A DNA stretch of 64,000 bases, taken from positions 845,556 through 909,555 of the forward strand of contig NZ_NPMR01000002.1 of NCBI RefSeq assembly GCF_002245215.1, given 5' to 3'. A program made the position numbers and the translations under genes. The notes under the pieces are model-generated. The model had not been told where the DNA came from and did not search any database. It worked only from the letters and a program-made list of their open reading frames with translations. Shown in pieces: positions 8,556 through 17,989 of this stretch (its first letter is position 1; each line of letters opens with the position of its first letter). The stretch is from Microbacterium sp. Yaish 1 (GTDB lineage: Bacteria > Actinomycetota > Actinomycetes > Actinomycetales > Microbacteriaceae).

Positions 8556-10208
8556 TCAGCCGATCCGCTCGACGCGCACGTCGTCGATGTTGAGCCAGGT
8601 GCCGCCCGCAGCCTCGGAGTAGAACCCGAACTCGAGAGTTCCGTTGGTGACCGGCACCTCGAGCGACACCCGCTTCCAGTCGTTCGGACTCACCGGCAGC
8701 GCCGCCTGGCGCTCGGGCACACCGGAGTTCTTCGCATAGAGGTACGCGGAGCTCTGTCCGCCGCTGTTGAGCGTCCACGCGGAGACACGGTAGAGCCCGG
8801 ACGGCAGCCCGCCGAGCGTCTGATAGATCGACGCGGTATAGGCGGTCGACTTCCAGAACGTGAGCTTGAGCGCACCGACGACCGCCGGGTCCTGCGTGAA
8901 GACCGCGTTGGCGTGCGCGCCTCCCGGCGACCACACACCCCACCCGCTCGGGGTGTTCGTGTAACCGTCCTGTTCGAAGCCGCCGTTGACGGCGAGGTTC
9001 GGCCGCGGCGTCTCACCGAACACCTCGAGGGTCGGCAGGGCCGCGCCGCTCCAGTCGAACAGCGTCTGGTTGTCCCAGGGGTTGGACAGGATGCCGGAAT
9101 CGTCGTTGTCGATCTTTCCGGCCTCGGTCCCCCAGTTGGCGCCCGGGACGGGAAGCCAGCCGGGCTCCCACCAGATGAGTCCGCGCCCGCGCCCGTCGGG
9201 CACCGCACGGACGATGTCGCGGAGGTCCCGGAGGAAGGCCGTCTGGCCGGCGACGCTCGCGGGGTACCCGCCGGTCGCCGCCTCGGACGTATAGAACGAG
9301 TTCCCGAGGCCGTCGCCGTCGCCGAGTGTCCAGCCGTACGCAGTCTCGACGATGAGGACGTCTTTGCCGTACCGCGCGCTGATGTCGTTGAGGTTGACGG
9401 CGAGATCCCCCATGGTGCCGTGCCAGAACGGGTAGTACGACAGCCCGATGATGTCGAATGGAACACCCTGCGCCGTGATCGCATCGAACCACCAGCGGTA
9501 CAGCGCGTTGTCGCCGCCGTGATCCAGGTGCAGGACGATCTCGATGTCCTCCCCCGCGCGGAGCGACGCGTCGACGCCCGCGATCCCTGCTTTCAGCAAG
9601 CCCGCGAGCTGCGTGAAGTCCGAGACGCCGTTGCCGACCCGACCGTGATCCCACAGGATGCCGCCGGGGATCTCGTTGCCCATCTGGACCATGTCGGGCA
9701 GCACCCCGGCCGCTCGCATCGCGTCGATGACGTCCTCGGTGTACGCGCGAACGGTCGACACCAGTTGCGAGTACGTCAGACCCCGCCATGCTTTCGGCGC
9801 GGTCTGCGTCCCCGGGTCGGCCCACCAGTCGCTGAGGTGGAAGTCGAGCAGGATGTCCATCCCCGCGGCCCTGGCGCGCTGCGCCGTCGCGATCGTCGTG
9901 GCCAGGTCGTTCGTGCCGCCACCGTACGGTTCGCCCGTGACCGTGTACGGATCGACCCACAGGCGCAGCCGAGCGAGATTCATGCCGGCATCGCTCATGA
10001 TCTCGATCGGGTCGCCCACGACTCCGCCTCGGGAGAACGTCCCGCCGAGCGACTCGACCTCGTGGATCATCCCGAGATCCCCGCCCATCACGAAGCCGTC
10101 GGGTTCGACGGCCGCAGCCGTCGTCGTCGCTGGCAGCGCCGCCGCGACGAGGACGAGCGCCGCCGCCGCGATGATCGCCGATGCTGGCCGCCGTGCTCTG
10201 CGTGTCAT
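8556..10208 (-). CDS. secreted GH53 arabinogalactan endo-beta-1,4-galactanase with C-terminal CBM
   Basis: 550 residues from the ATG at 10208, which overlaps the stop of the upstream GH53 gene by 4 bp. A Sec signal peptide (about 1-35, ending ATTTAAAV) is followed by the GH53 barrel: FVMGGDLGM, the acid/base Glu in MGNEIPGG and the nucleophile Glu in LIVETAYGW. The last 150 residues (from RPNLAVNGGFEQDG to NIDDVRVE) form a jelly-roll carbohydrate-binding module resembling CBM61 or CBM4/9. It would cut pectic beta-1,4-galactan outside the cell and feed the ABC transporter encoded upstream. Last gene of the operon. Confidence 0.92.
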   Translation of the reverse strand: MTRRARRPASAIIAAAALVLVAAALPATTTAAAVEPDGFVMGGDLGMIHEVESLGGTFSRGGVVGDPIEIMSDAGMNLARLRLWVDPYTVTGEPYGGGTNDLATTIATAQRARAAGMDILLDFHLSDWWADPGTQTAPKAWRGLTYSQLVSTVRAYTEDVIDAMRAAGVLPDMVQMGNEIPGGILWDHGRVGNGVSDFTQLAGLLKAGIAGVDASLRAGEDIEIVLHLDHGGDNALYRWWFDAITAQGVPFDIIGLSYYPFWHGTMGDLAVNLNDISARYGKDVLIVETAYGWTLGDGDGLGNSFYTSEAATGGYPASVAGQTAFLRDLRDIVRAVPDGRGRGLIWWEPGWLPVPGANWGTEAGKIDNDDSGILSNPWDNQTLFDWSGAALPTLEVFGETPRPNLAVNGGFEQDGYTNTPSGWGVWSPGGAHANAVFTQDPAVVGALKLTFWKSTAYTASIYQTLGGLPSGLYRVSAWTLNSGGQSSAYLYAKNSGVPERQAALPVSPNDWKRVSLEVPVTNGTLEFGFYSEAAGGTWLNIDDVRVERIG

Positions 10209-11377
10209 GTGTCTTCCTCTCTCATCGGTCGAAGCGGATCCGCAGTCGCGCCCAGTGCGTTCAGCGAGGCGAGAGCACATCCGCGCTCGTCGAACAGCGT
10301 CTGATTCGCCCAGCCGTTGCCGGGCTCGGCCACGTCGTTCCCGTAAGCCATACCCGCCGTCGATGCCCAGGATGTTCCCGGAACGGGCAGCCAGGCGGGC
10401 TCCCAATACACGACTCCCAGGCCACGGCCACCGGGTACGTCGCGGATGACCCGGGCCAGGTCGTCGAGGTACCGCGTTTGGCCCTCGACCGACGCCGGGT
10501 AGACCGCCGCCGGTGAGCTCGCATCGAACATCGACATCCCCGCCGGGTTGTCGGGCCGGTACGCGTAAGCGGTCTCGACGACGATGACGTCCTTCTCGTA
10601 GCGTTCGACGAGCTGGTGCAGGTTACCGCTCAGGTCGGCGAGCGATCCGTGCCACAACGGGTAGTACGACAGCCCGACCGCGTCGAAGTCGACGGCTCGC
10701 GCCGTGATCTCGTCGAACCATCGACGGTAGAGGTCGGCGGCCCCTCCCGCATCGAGATGCAGCACGATGCGGGAACGGTTGTCGGCCGCCCGCACGGCGC
10801 TCGAGCCCGCCCGCAGCAGCAGGGCGAGACGGTCGTACTGCTCTCGCGCCTCGTCGGCGGGCACCGCCTCGAAGGCACGGCTCGCCAGGTCGTACCGCGG
10901 CGTGCGGCCGAGCGGCCACAGCATCCCGTTCGTCGTCTCATTGCCGACCTGGACCCATTCCGGACTGCCGGCATTCGCACGCACGGCCGTGACGACCTCT
11001 GTGGTGTGGGCCGCCACGGCATCGCACAGGCCGTCGAGATCGAGCCCCTGCCACGAACGGGGCAGCGACTGCTTCTTCGGATCGGCCCAGAAGTCGCTGT
11101 AGTGGAGATCGATCATGAGGCCGAGGCCGGCGTCACGCGCGCGCTCGGCCAGGCGCACCGTTGTGGCGAGGTCGTTCGTGCCGCCCTGATACGGGCGCCC
11201 CGCGGCGTCGGTCGGATCCACCCAGACCCGCAGGCGCGCGAGATTGACCCCGTGGTCGGCGAGGATCCGGAAGAGGTCCCTCGCGCCCGCGGCATCCGAG
11301 AACCATCCCCCGAGCGCCTCGACCTCCGCGGTCATCGACACGTCGGCACCCCGGATCTGCAGTGTTGTCGTCGTCAT
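10205..11377 (-). CDS. GH53 beta-1,4-galactanase without signal peptide (probably cytoplasmic)
   Basis: 390 residues from the ATG at 11377 (4-bp overlap with the permease stop). The GH53 barrel is complete: QIRGADVSM, acid/base Glu in VGNETTNG, nucleophile Glu in VIVVETAYAY, and conserved WEPAWLP near the end. It starts directly at the catalytic domain with no signal peptide and no binding module, unlike its secreted neighbour. A role in trimming imported galacto-oligosaccharides inside the cell is inferred. No beta-galactosidase gene lies in this operon. Confidence 0.9.
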   Translation of the reverse strand: MTTTTLQIRGADVSMTAEVEALGGWFSDAAGARDLFRILADHGVNLARLRVWVDPTDAAGRPYQGGTNDLATTVRLAERARDAGLGLMIDLHYSDFWADPKKQSLPRSWQGLDLDGLCDAVAAHTTEVVTAVRANAGSPEWVQVGNETTNGMLWPLGRTPRYDLASRAFEAVPADEAREQYDRLALLLRAGSSAVRAADNRSRIVLHLDAGGAADLYRRWFDEITARAVDFDAVGLSYYPLWHGSLADLSGNLHQLVERYEKDVIVVETAYAYRPDNPAGMSMFDASSPAAVYPASVEGQTRYLDDLARVIRDVPGGRGLGVVYWEPAWLPVPGTSWASTAGMAYGNDVAEPGNGWANQTLFDERGCALASLNALGATADPLRPMREEDT

Positions 11378-12207
11378 TCCTTCTCTCCTCCCTGAGCGAG
11401 CCCCGCGACCAGGTAGCGCTGGAGCACCATGTAGAGCACCGTGATGGGCACCGCGACGAGGATGGCCCCGGCCGCGAACGTCGTGAAGTCGTTCCGGGTC
11501 TGATCCGAGATCAGTTGGAACAGTCCTATCGCGACGGTGTAGTTCTGCGGGCTGCTGATCAACAGGCGCGGCAGGATGAAGTCCATCCAGGGCACCGCGA
11601 ACTGGGTGACGGCGACGAACGTCAGCATCGGTGTCATCAGCGGCAGCAGAATTCGCGTGAAGATCTGCCGATGCGATGCGCCGTCGAGCACGGCCGCCTC
11701 GTCGAGACTGGTGGAGATGCCGTCGAGGTATCCCTTGAGCAGCCAGACGTTGTAGGGCACCGCCGCCGCGACGCTCGCGATGACGAGGCCCGCCAGGCTG
11801 TCGAGCAGCCCGAAGTTCAGATAGAGGATGTAGATCGCGATCGCCGTCATGAAGGTCGGGAAGATCTGGATGACGAGCATCACCAACAGCCCCAGGCGTC
11901 GCCCCGCGAACCGCAGTCGGGCGAAGACATAGGCGGCGATCGCGGACAGCAGGACGCTCAGCACCATGTTCGACAGCGCCACGATGAGCGAGTTGCCGTA
12001 CCAGGTGGCGAAGGGCGTGTCCGTGAACAGGCGCGCGTAGTTGTCCAGCGTCGGATCGGCCGGGATCGCCGAGGCCTGTGCGAGCGATCGACCGGAGCCC
12101 AGCGACGAGCCGACGATCCACGCCAGCGGGTAGAGCACGATCACCGCGACGACGACGAGCTCGACGTGGATCAGGGCGGTGACGATTCGGTTCCGGGTTC
12201 TATGCAT
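11374..12207 (-). CDS. ABC sugar transporter permease (MalG/GanQ type)
   Basis: 277 residues with six predicted membrane helices and the EAA loop SLDEAAVLDGASHRQIFTRILLPL used to dock the ATPase. Belongs to the carbohydrate-uptake CUT1 family. It overlaps the MalF-type gene by 8 bp and the downstream GH53 gene by 4 bp. Together with the neighbouring permease and lipoprotein it should import galactan oligosaccharides. No ATPase is encoded here, so a shared MsiK-type ATPase elsewhere is likely. Confidence 0.92.
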   Translation of the reverse strand: MHRTRNRIVTALIHVELVVVAVIVLYPLAWIVGSSLGSGRSLAQASAIPADPTLDNYARLFTDTPFATWYGNSLIVALSNMVLSVLLSAIAAYVFARLRFAGRRLGLLVMLVIQIFPTFMTAIAIYILYLNFGLLDSLAGLVIASVAAAVPYNVWLLKGYLDGISTSLDEAAVLDGASHRQIFTRILLPLMTPMLTFVAVTQFAVPWMDFILPRLLISSPQNYTVAIGLFQLISDQTRNDFTTFAAGAILVAVPITVLYMVLQRYLVAGLAQGGEKE

Positions 12208-13576
12208 CGGTGAACGCCTTCGAACGACGCAGGCTCCACACGGAGAAGCTTCCGACGATGACGAAGATCAGGATCGACATCACCGAGGCGATGTCGTAGA
12301 GCCCGTTGTCGAGCGTCAGCTTGTAGAGCCAGGTGATGAGGATGTCGGTGCTCCCGGCGTACCGGTAGTCGGGGTTGGCCGGTCCGCCCTGGGTCAGGAA
12401 GTAGATGACACCGAAGTTGTTGAAGTTCGCGACGAACGACAGGACGATCAATGGTGCGGTGGCACGGAGCACGATGGGCAGCGTGAGGTAGCGCACCTGC
12501 TGGGCCGCCGAGGCGCCGTCGATGCGCGCGGCTTCGTAGTAGCTCGGCGAGATGTTCGTCAGCGCCCCGCTGATGAGAGCCATGAAGTAGGGGAAGCCCA
12601 GCCAGAGGTTCACCAGAAGGGCGACGATCCGCGCCAGCCAGGGGTTCGCCGGGTCGGTCAGCCACATGACCCGCTCGTGCGTGATGCCGAGGTCGACGAG
12701 CGTCTGGCTGATCGGCCCGAACTGTCCGTTGAACATCGAGCGGAAGACGAGCGCGGAGATCATCGCCGGAACCGCCCACGGCAAGAAGAAGATGCTCCGC
12801 CACAGGCGTGGCAGGCGCACGCGCCGACTCGAGACGAGCACCGCCTGCAGAAAGCCGAAGGCGTACGTGGTGGCGGTCGCCAGCACCGCCCACAGGACCG
12901 TCCACCCGAGCACGCCGAAGAACGTCGCTCCCCACGCGCCGGCGCCGAGCAGCTGCCGGAAGTTCTCCAGACCGACCCACTCGACGAGCTGCATGGGCGG
13001 CAGATTGTCTTTGCTGTAGTCGGTGAAGGCGATGAGGATGCCGAACACGACGGGCAGCGCGGTGACGAACAGCAGCAGGATCAGGGTGGGCGCGAGCACG
13101 AGGTACGGGAACGCTGACTGCCGAGTGGAGCGCACCCACTCCCTCGCGGTCAGGCGCTCGCCCGTCGTGAGGATCCGGCGTCGGGTCCGCGCGGCATCCC
13201 GCACGGCCCAGACGGTGATCGCCGCGATCAGGGCGAGCACGAGCACCGCGATGATGCCGTTGATCATCAGGATGATCGAGTGGTCGCCCCGCGACAGACC
13301 CGCCACCGTCATAGCGCGAGGTTGCGTGCCGAGGGTGACCAGCCCCCACAGCCCGCGGACGAAGAACCCACCATGCGTGCGCGGCGTATAGCCCGACAGG
13401 TCGGCGTAATGGCCGGTGAGCAGCTCCGCGACGGCCGCCGTGCCGGCGACAGCAAGGAGCACGGCTCCTTTGCCCCACTCGCGGTTGAGCAGCTGCCCGA
13501 GACCGGGCACCAGCGCGGAGGCGAGACCGACCGCCCCGGGCGCAGCCGGGCTCGCTCCGCGTCTGTGCGTGATCAC
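12200..13576 (-). CDS. ABC sugar transporter permease (MalF/GanP type) with extended N terminus
   Basis: 458 residues from a GTG at 13576 that overlaps the binding-protein stop (GTGA). The C-terminal 300 residues are the permease, with the EAA loop YYEAARIDGASAAQQVRYLT. The first 150 residues add extra hydrophobic helices, including SALVPGLGQLLNREWGKG, a DUF4870/TM2-like motif. This longer N terminus is seen in GanP/MalF-like proteins of Gram-positive bacteria. Partner of the MalG-type permease just downstream. Confidence 0.9.
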   Translation of the reverse strand: MITHRRGASPAAPGAVGLASALVPGLGQLLNREWGKGAVLLAVAGTAAVAELLTGHYADLSGYTPRTHGGFFVRGLWGLVTLGTQPRAMTVAGLSRGDHSIILMINGIIAVLVLALIAAITVWAVRDAARTRRRILTTGERLTAREWVRSTRQSAFPYLVLAPTLILLLFVTALPVVFGILIAFTDYSKDNLPPMQLVEWVGLENFRQLLGAGAWGATFFGVLGWTVLWAVLATATTYAFGFLQAVLVSSRRVRLPRLWRSIFFLPWAVPAMISALVFRSMFNGQFGPISQTLVDLGITHERVMWLTDPANPWLARIVALLVNLWLGFPYFMALISGALTNISPSYYEAARIDGASAAQQVRYLTLPIVLRATAPLIVLSFVANFNNFGVIYFLTQGGPANPDYRYAGSTDILITWLYKLTLDNGLYDIASVMSILIFVIVGSFSVWSLRRSKAFTDA

Positions 13577-14892
13577 TCCCCCAGCCCGGTCAGGTCGGCA
13601 TAGCCCTGGACGGCCTGCTTCTGCGCGGACGCGGGGTCGAGGACGCCGTCCCATACGCTCGCCACGAGACTGTTGCCGACCGTCCAGAGCGCGTCGCCCA
13701 CATCGGCGACGAGGTCGGACCGTTCGGCCTGGGCGAGCACGCCGCTCGCGTGCGGGTCGTCGGCGAGGCCAGGGATGGCCTGGGCATTGAGCCTGGTGAG
13801 CGCCGGGATACCGCCCGTGGTCCGGTAGAGCGCAGCGGCCGCCTCGTCGGACGCGAGGAACGCCGCGAACACGCGCGCCGCTCCGGGGTGCTCGGAGTAC
13901 CCCGAGACGACACCGACGCCGAGACCGGCCAGAGTCGCCGCGTCGCCTCCGCCATCGACGGCCGGGAGGGTCGTGACGCCGAACTCGAAGCCGTTCTCCG
14001 CGGCCGCTGCGGTGAAATCGCCGATCGACCACGGCCCGGTGATGACGTAAGGCGTCTGGCCTTTCGCGAACTCCATCTCGATGGAATCCCACGTGGCATC
14101 CGCCGAGTTGACCTGCCAGAGGTCGCGCAGCCCGCGGTAGTACTCGAGGCCGGCCGCGAGAGCGGGCGCCTCGAGCCCGGGCGTGCCCGCATCGGTGCCG
14201 AGATGCCACCCGAGCGAGCTGAGCACGGGGTACGCGTAGTACAGCTGGCCACTCAGCCACCGGATCGTCCAGCGGTTCGCGCGGGGGTCGTTGTACGCGG
14301 CGGCGAGTTCACGGATCTGCTCCCACGTCTTCGCCGGCTCGCTCGAACCGGTCAGCTGTTGCAGGAGGGTCTTGTTGTAGAACAGCGCGATCGACTCGGT
14401 GGACACCGGCACGCCGTAGAGCTCGCCGTCCCGACTGACGACTCCGGCGAAGGCGTCGCCCACGCGCGAAGCGACGTCGTCGGCATACTCCCCCAGCGGA
14501 GCCGCGACCCCCGAGTCGATCGCCCCCGACAGGTCGGTGAAGTTCGTGAAGTACACGTCTGCGCCGGTTCCGGCCTCGCCGTCGAGCTCCATCTTGGCGA
14601 CGGCGTCGACCTTCGACACCGTCGTGAGCTCGATGCGGATGTCGGGATGCACCGCGGTGAAGGCCTCCACCAGCGCTTCGCCGTACTCGGGGTACTCCAC
14701 CCAGACCTTCAGCGGTGCCTCTCCGCTGGCGACGTCGGGCTCGATCTCGTACGCCCGCGCCTCGGCATCCCACGTCAGGGTCGCTTCCTCGTCGGGCGGC
14801 GCGCTCGAGCACCCGGCGGTGGCCGCGAGCGAGAGGACGATGGCCGCTCCCACCGTGGTGCGGGCGGTGGCTGCTGTGCTTCGGATGGTCAT
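13573..14892 (-). CDS. extracellular sugar-binding lipoprotein of an ABC importer
   Basis: 439 residues from the ATG at 14892, chosen because GAGGGAG lies at the right distance; an in-frame ATG further upstream lacks one. Lipoprotein signal peptide with lipobox TAGC (Cys at about 27). The rest is a family-1 solute-binding protein (GKTLLQ-like hinge region, YVITGPWSIGDF, aromatic-rich ligand site). First gene of the five-gene galactan operon, with a palindromic candidate operator just upstream. Confidence 0.92.
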   Translation of the reverse strand: MTIRSTAATARTTVGAAIVLSLAATAGCSSAPPDEEATLTWDAEARAYEIEPDVASGEAPLKVWVEYPEYGEALVEAFTAVHPDIRIELTTVSKVDAVAKMELDGEAGTGADVYFTNFTDLSGAIDSGVAAPLGEYADDVASRVGDAFAGVVSRDGELYGVPVSTESIALFYNKTLLQQLTGSSEPAKTWEQIRELAAAYNDPRANRWTIRWLSGQLYYAYPVLSSLGWHLGTDAGTPGLEAPALAAGLEYYRGLRDLWQVNSADATWDSIEMEFAKGQTPYVITGPWSIGDFTAAAAENGFEFGVTTLPAVDGGGDAATLAGLGVGVVSGYSEHPGAARVFAAFLASDEAAAALYRTTGGIPALTRLNAQAIPGLADDPHASGVLAQAERSDLVADVGDALWTVGNSLVASVWDGVLDPASAQKQAVQGYADLTGLGE

Positions 14893-14911
14893 GCAAACTC
14901 CCTCGTTGCCG

Positions 14912-14933
14912 TGACTGTGACCGGTCCCAGTCA
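14912..14933 (-). promoter_or_regulatory. candidate LacI-family operator of the galactan operon
   Basis: 22-base inverted repeat with arms TGACTG and CAGTCA around GACCGGTC; only one pair is mismatched. It lies 20 bases before the binding-protein start. On the minus strand it overlaps a TTGACT that could serve as a -35 box. The sequence differs from the CelR-type box at 4053-4079. Confidence 0.6.
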
Positions 14934-15024
14934 ACTGTCGCCGTCCATCTGAGTCCATGACGGTAGTGGCAGGATCGTCATCCCGCGACGCCTCTCCCCT
15001 GGGGAGGAATCGGCGCGCAGCGCT

Positions 15025-15696
15025 TCAGTCCAGCGGGGTGACGACCTTGTTCTGGTACGCCCACACGACCGCCTGCAGCCGCGAACGAACTCCGAGCTTC
15101 GGCAGGATGCGCACGAGGTGCGACTTGACGGTGCTGACCTCGACCATCAGCGCCGCAGCGATCTCGTCGTTCGACATTCCCTGCGCCAGGAGTGCGAGGA
15201 TGTCGCGTTCGCGCGGCGTCAGGTGGCCGGCTGCCTCGGCCGCCGTCGACACGCGCTGCAGCGCGCGCCGCCGCGAGAACTCCCGCAGCACCCGGCGAGT
15301 GACGGCCTGGTCCAGGGTGCCGTCGCCGGCGGCGACGCTGCGCACCGCTCGGACGATCTCGTCGGGTTCGGCGTCCTTGAGGAGGAATCCCGACGCCCCG
15401 GCTTCCAGCGCCTCGAACACGTACTCGTCGATGTCGAAGGTCGTGAGGATCAGCACCGGGATGGCGGGCTCCCCCGCGCCCCGATCGGCGAGGGCGCGGG
15501 CCACCTCGATCCCGGTGAGCCCCGGCATCCGGACGTCGAGGCAGGCGACGTCCGGATGAAGCGACGTCGCCGCGTCGAGCGCCTGGGGGCCGTCAGCTGC
15601 CGTGGCCACCACCTCGATGTCGGCCTCGGCCGCCAGCAGGGCGGCGAGGCCCGCCCGCACCAGCGGCTGGTCGTCTGCGACGAGGACACGGATCAT
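15025..15696 (-). CDS. NarL/LuxR-family response regulator
   Basis: 223 residues: receiver domain with DD near the N terminus, phospho-acceptor Asp in VACLDVRMPG, Lys in GFLLKDAEP, then a LuxR helix-turn-helix (LTPRERDILALLAQGMSNDEIAAALMVEVSTVKSH in sequence). Its start overlaps the stop of the kinase gene by 4 bp, so the two form an operon that also includes the CPBP protease gene. Probably regulates nearby envelope or immunity genes, but no target can be read here. Confidence 0.92.
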   Translation of the reverse strand: MIRVLVADDQPLVRAGLAALLAAEADIEVVATAADGPQALDAATSLHPDVACLDVRMPGLTGIEVARALADRGAGEPAIPVLILTTFDIDEYVFEALEAGASGFLLKDAEPDEIVRAVRSVAAGDGTLDQAVTRRVLREFSRRRALQRVSTAAEAAGHLTPRERDILALLAQGMSNDEIAAALMVEVSTVKSHLVRILPKLGVRSRLQAVVWAYQNKVVTPLD

Positions 15697-16922
15697 GGGG
15701 CACCTCCTGTGGTAGCGGCCGGCTCAGCCGGAACGGTGAGTCGGACGCACCAACCGCCGTCGGGCTCGGGCCCCGCCTCGAGCGTGCCACCCACGAGGTC
15801 CGCACGTTCGCGCATCCCGAGCAGCCCGAATCCGTCACGGGTCGTATCGGGGGCGGGCGCAGCCGCGGCGGCACCGCCCGAGTCGCGCACCGTCGCCACG
15901 AACGCGTCGGCCCTGGTGCCGTCGAGGCGCACCTCGCACGACGCCCCCGGGGCATGACGCGCGGCGTTGGCCAGCGACTCCTGAACCATCCGGTAGACGA
16001 CGAGCTGTCCGAGAGGCCCGACCTGGCCACCGCCCCCGACGGTCGTCAGGTCGACCGCGCGCCCCGTGGCCCGACACGCCTCGACAAGTGCGGGGACGGC
16101 CTCGATCGTCTCGACCATGTCGCGCTCGTCCCCCTCTCGCCGAAGCAGTCCGACGAGCTGGCGCAGGTCGTCGAGCAGCACACGGCTCTGTTCGCGCACC
16201 TGCCGGACAGCCACCCGAGCGGCATCCGGATCGGTCGCGATCTGGCGCTCGATGACCCCCGACATCAACGCGATGCTCGACACATGATGGGCGGCGATGT
16301 CGTGCAGTTCCCGCGCCATCGCCGTGCGTTCGCGGGCGACGGCGGCCTCCACGACCGCGGCGCGCTCGCGGCGGACCGCCTCGTTCTCGTTCCGTTCGGC
16401 GCGACGGACGTCGCGACGAGCTGTCACCGCAAGCACCCCCGCGGCCGGTAGAGCGACGATCGCGACGGCTTGCAACAGCGCCGCGCCCACCGCGGCCGGC
16501 ACGGTCACCGCGCTCGACCCGAGGATGTCGGCGGCCTGCCCGCCCCCGACGAGGAGCCCGGCCACCGGCAGCACGAACCGAAGGGCCGGCACCGTCACGA
16601 CCGGCGTGGCGCGCACGACCGCGACCAGCACCGCGGCGTGCGCCAGGCTGCCGAGCCCGGTCGGCGTGGTGACCCCGATGAGCAGCGCGCCCGCCGCGGT
16701 TCCGATCAGGACCGTGCGAGGTGCCGACCGCGCGAAGCACAGAGCGACGGCTTGCCCCGCGAGCACCGCGGCGAACACCCACCACGGCCCCGAGCCCAGT
16801 CGCGGGGCCGCGTGGTCGGCGAAGAGCTCGGGCGCCGCCACGAGCGCGAGCAGCGTGGCAGCGCCGGTGCCGAGCGCCACGACGACATCCGTGACGCTCG
16901 GCCCGCGCTGCATCCGGCTCAT
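15693..16922 (-). CDS. sensor histidine kinase, HisKA_3 (NarX/DesK-like)
   Basis: 409 residues from the ATG at 16922, which overlaps the CPBP stop codon (ATGA); a second ATG three codons later is possible. Several membrane helices occupy about residues 10-165, then a dimerisation box with His in ARELHDIAAHHVSS and a small HATPase_c with DGFGLLGMRER. Partner of the NarL-type regulator downstream. Such compact kinases often sense membrane stress or peptide antibiotics. Confidence 0.92.
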   Translation of the reverse strand: MSRMQRGPSVTDVVVALGTGAATLLALVAAPELFADHAAPRLGSGPWWVFAAVLAGQAVALCFARSAPRTVLIGTAAGALLIGVTTPTGLGSLAHAAVLVAVVRATPVVTVPALRFVLPVAGLLVGGGQAADILGSSAVTVPAAVGAALLQAVAIVALPAAGVLAVTARRDVRRAERNENEAVRRERAAVVEAAVARERTAMARELHDIAAHHVSSIALMSGVIERQIATDPDAARVAVRQVREQSRVLLDDLRQLVGLLRREGDERDMVETIEAVPALVEACRATGRAVDLTTVGGGGQVGPLGQLVVYRMVQESLANAARHAPGASCEVRLDGTRADAFVATVRDSGGAAAAAPAPDTTRDGFGLLGMRERADLVGGTLEAGPEPDGGWCVRLTVPAEPAATTGGAP

Positions 16923-17848
16923 GCCGCTATCTTCTCGGTTTCCGGTGCCCGACGGCCGGCCACCGGCGTGTCCGGGGGCAACCCGAGTCGGCCCCGGGTG
17001 AGCGCGACGGTCACCACCGCGGCAACCGCAGCGCCGATCACGAGCACGTGCTGCAGCTGCGCGCCGCCCACCGAGGGGAACATCTCCGCCCAGAACACCG
17101 TGACCGTGTTGTTCAAGCTGACGTGGAAGAGCATCACGATCGGCAGGCTCTGTCCGGATCGGTTGAACAGCCACATGATCACGACGTTGAAGAGGGCGCT
17201 GAAGACGACGAACTCGATGACGTTCACCCAGGTGACGTCGGGCCACGAACCCCACTCGGTGAGAAACAGGGGCAGGTGCCAGATCCCCCACAGCGGTCCG
17301 AGGATGGCTGCGGCACCGAGCGGTCCGAAGCGCTCCTGCAGCGGCGGCAGGGCGAAATCGCGCCAGCCCGGCTCCTCGGCCAGTCCCGTCGTCAGCATCT
17401 GCAGCACGAGCGCGGGCACATAGAGCGCGACCGCGACGAGGCTGGGCGCTTGCATCTGCCCGCCCGAGGCGAGGACGCCGAGGAGCAGCACCGCCATCGG
17501 CACGACGAGCAGCGCGACGGCGTACCAGCGCGGCGCGACCCGCCAGCGCAGGAGCCGCCCGACCCACACGCGCAGTCCCGCGCGTCCGCCCGTGACCGCC
17601 GTCACGACGAACGCCGCGCCGAGCGGCCCGAGATATGCGCCGAAGAGCATGCCCGTGAACTGCGATGTGCCGAACGCCTCCGGGAACGCGTAGTCCCAGA
17701 CTCCGAGACCGTTGCGCGAGAGGATCCAGGGCGTCCAGGCGAGCCAGCTGAGGCCGAGAGCGAGCACGAAGAACGATACGAGGGGGCGCCGGCGGATGAT
17801 GCCGGTAAGCCTTCCATCGGAGGTGGAGCCGACGTGGTTCGTGGACAT
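16919..17848 (-). CDS. CPBP-family intramembrane metalloprotease (CAAX/Abi-like)
   Basis: 309 residues, about eight membrane helices. The conserved motif 1 EEPGWRDFALPPL, motif 2 with GIWHLPLF and a later FHVSLNN provide the Glu and His ligands of this family. Members process prenylated or secreted proteins or confer self-immunity to bacteriocins. It heads an operon with a kinase and regulator and lies downstream of a LanFEG-like transporter, so an immunity role in the nearby lantibiotic locus is possible but not shown. Confidence 0.85.
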   Translation of the reverse strand: MSTNHVGSTSDGRLTGIIRRRPLVSFFVLALGLSWLAWTPWILSRNGLGVWDYAFPEAFGTSQFTGMLFGAYLGPLGAAFVVTAVTGGRAGLRVWVGRLLRWRVAPRWYAVALLVVPMAVLLLGVLASGGQMQAPSLVAVALYVPALVLQMLTTGLAEEPGWRDFALPPLQERFGPLGAAAILGPLWGIWHLPLFLTEWGSWPDVTWVNVIEFVVFSALFNVVIMWLFNRSGQSLPIVMLFHVSLNNTVTVFWAEMFPSVGGAQLQHVLVIGAAVAAVVTVALTRGRLGLPPDTPVAGRRAPETEKIAA

Positions 17849-17989
17849 GGGGGGTTCCTTCCGGTCGTCGTCGGACCCCGGGAGCAGGGTCGTCGTCGAC
17901 TGTAGGAAGCGGGCCCCCTGCGGCTCGACGTTCGAACGGCGGCAATGCGCGGCCTCGACCGAAAGTCGTAGACCCGCCGCCGGCCGCGA

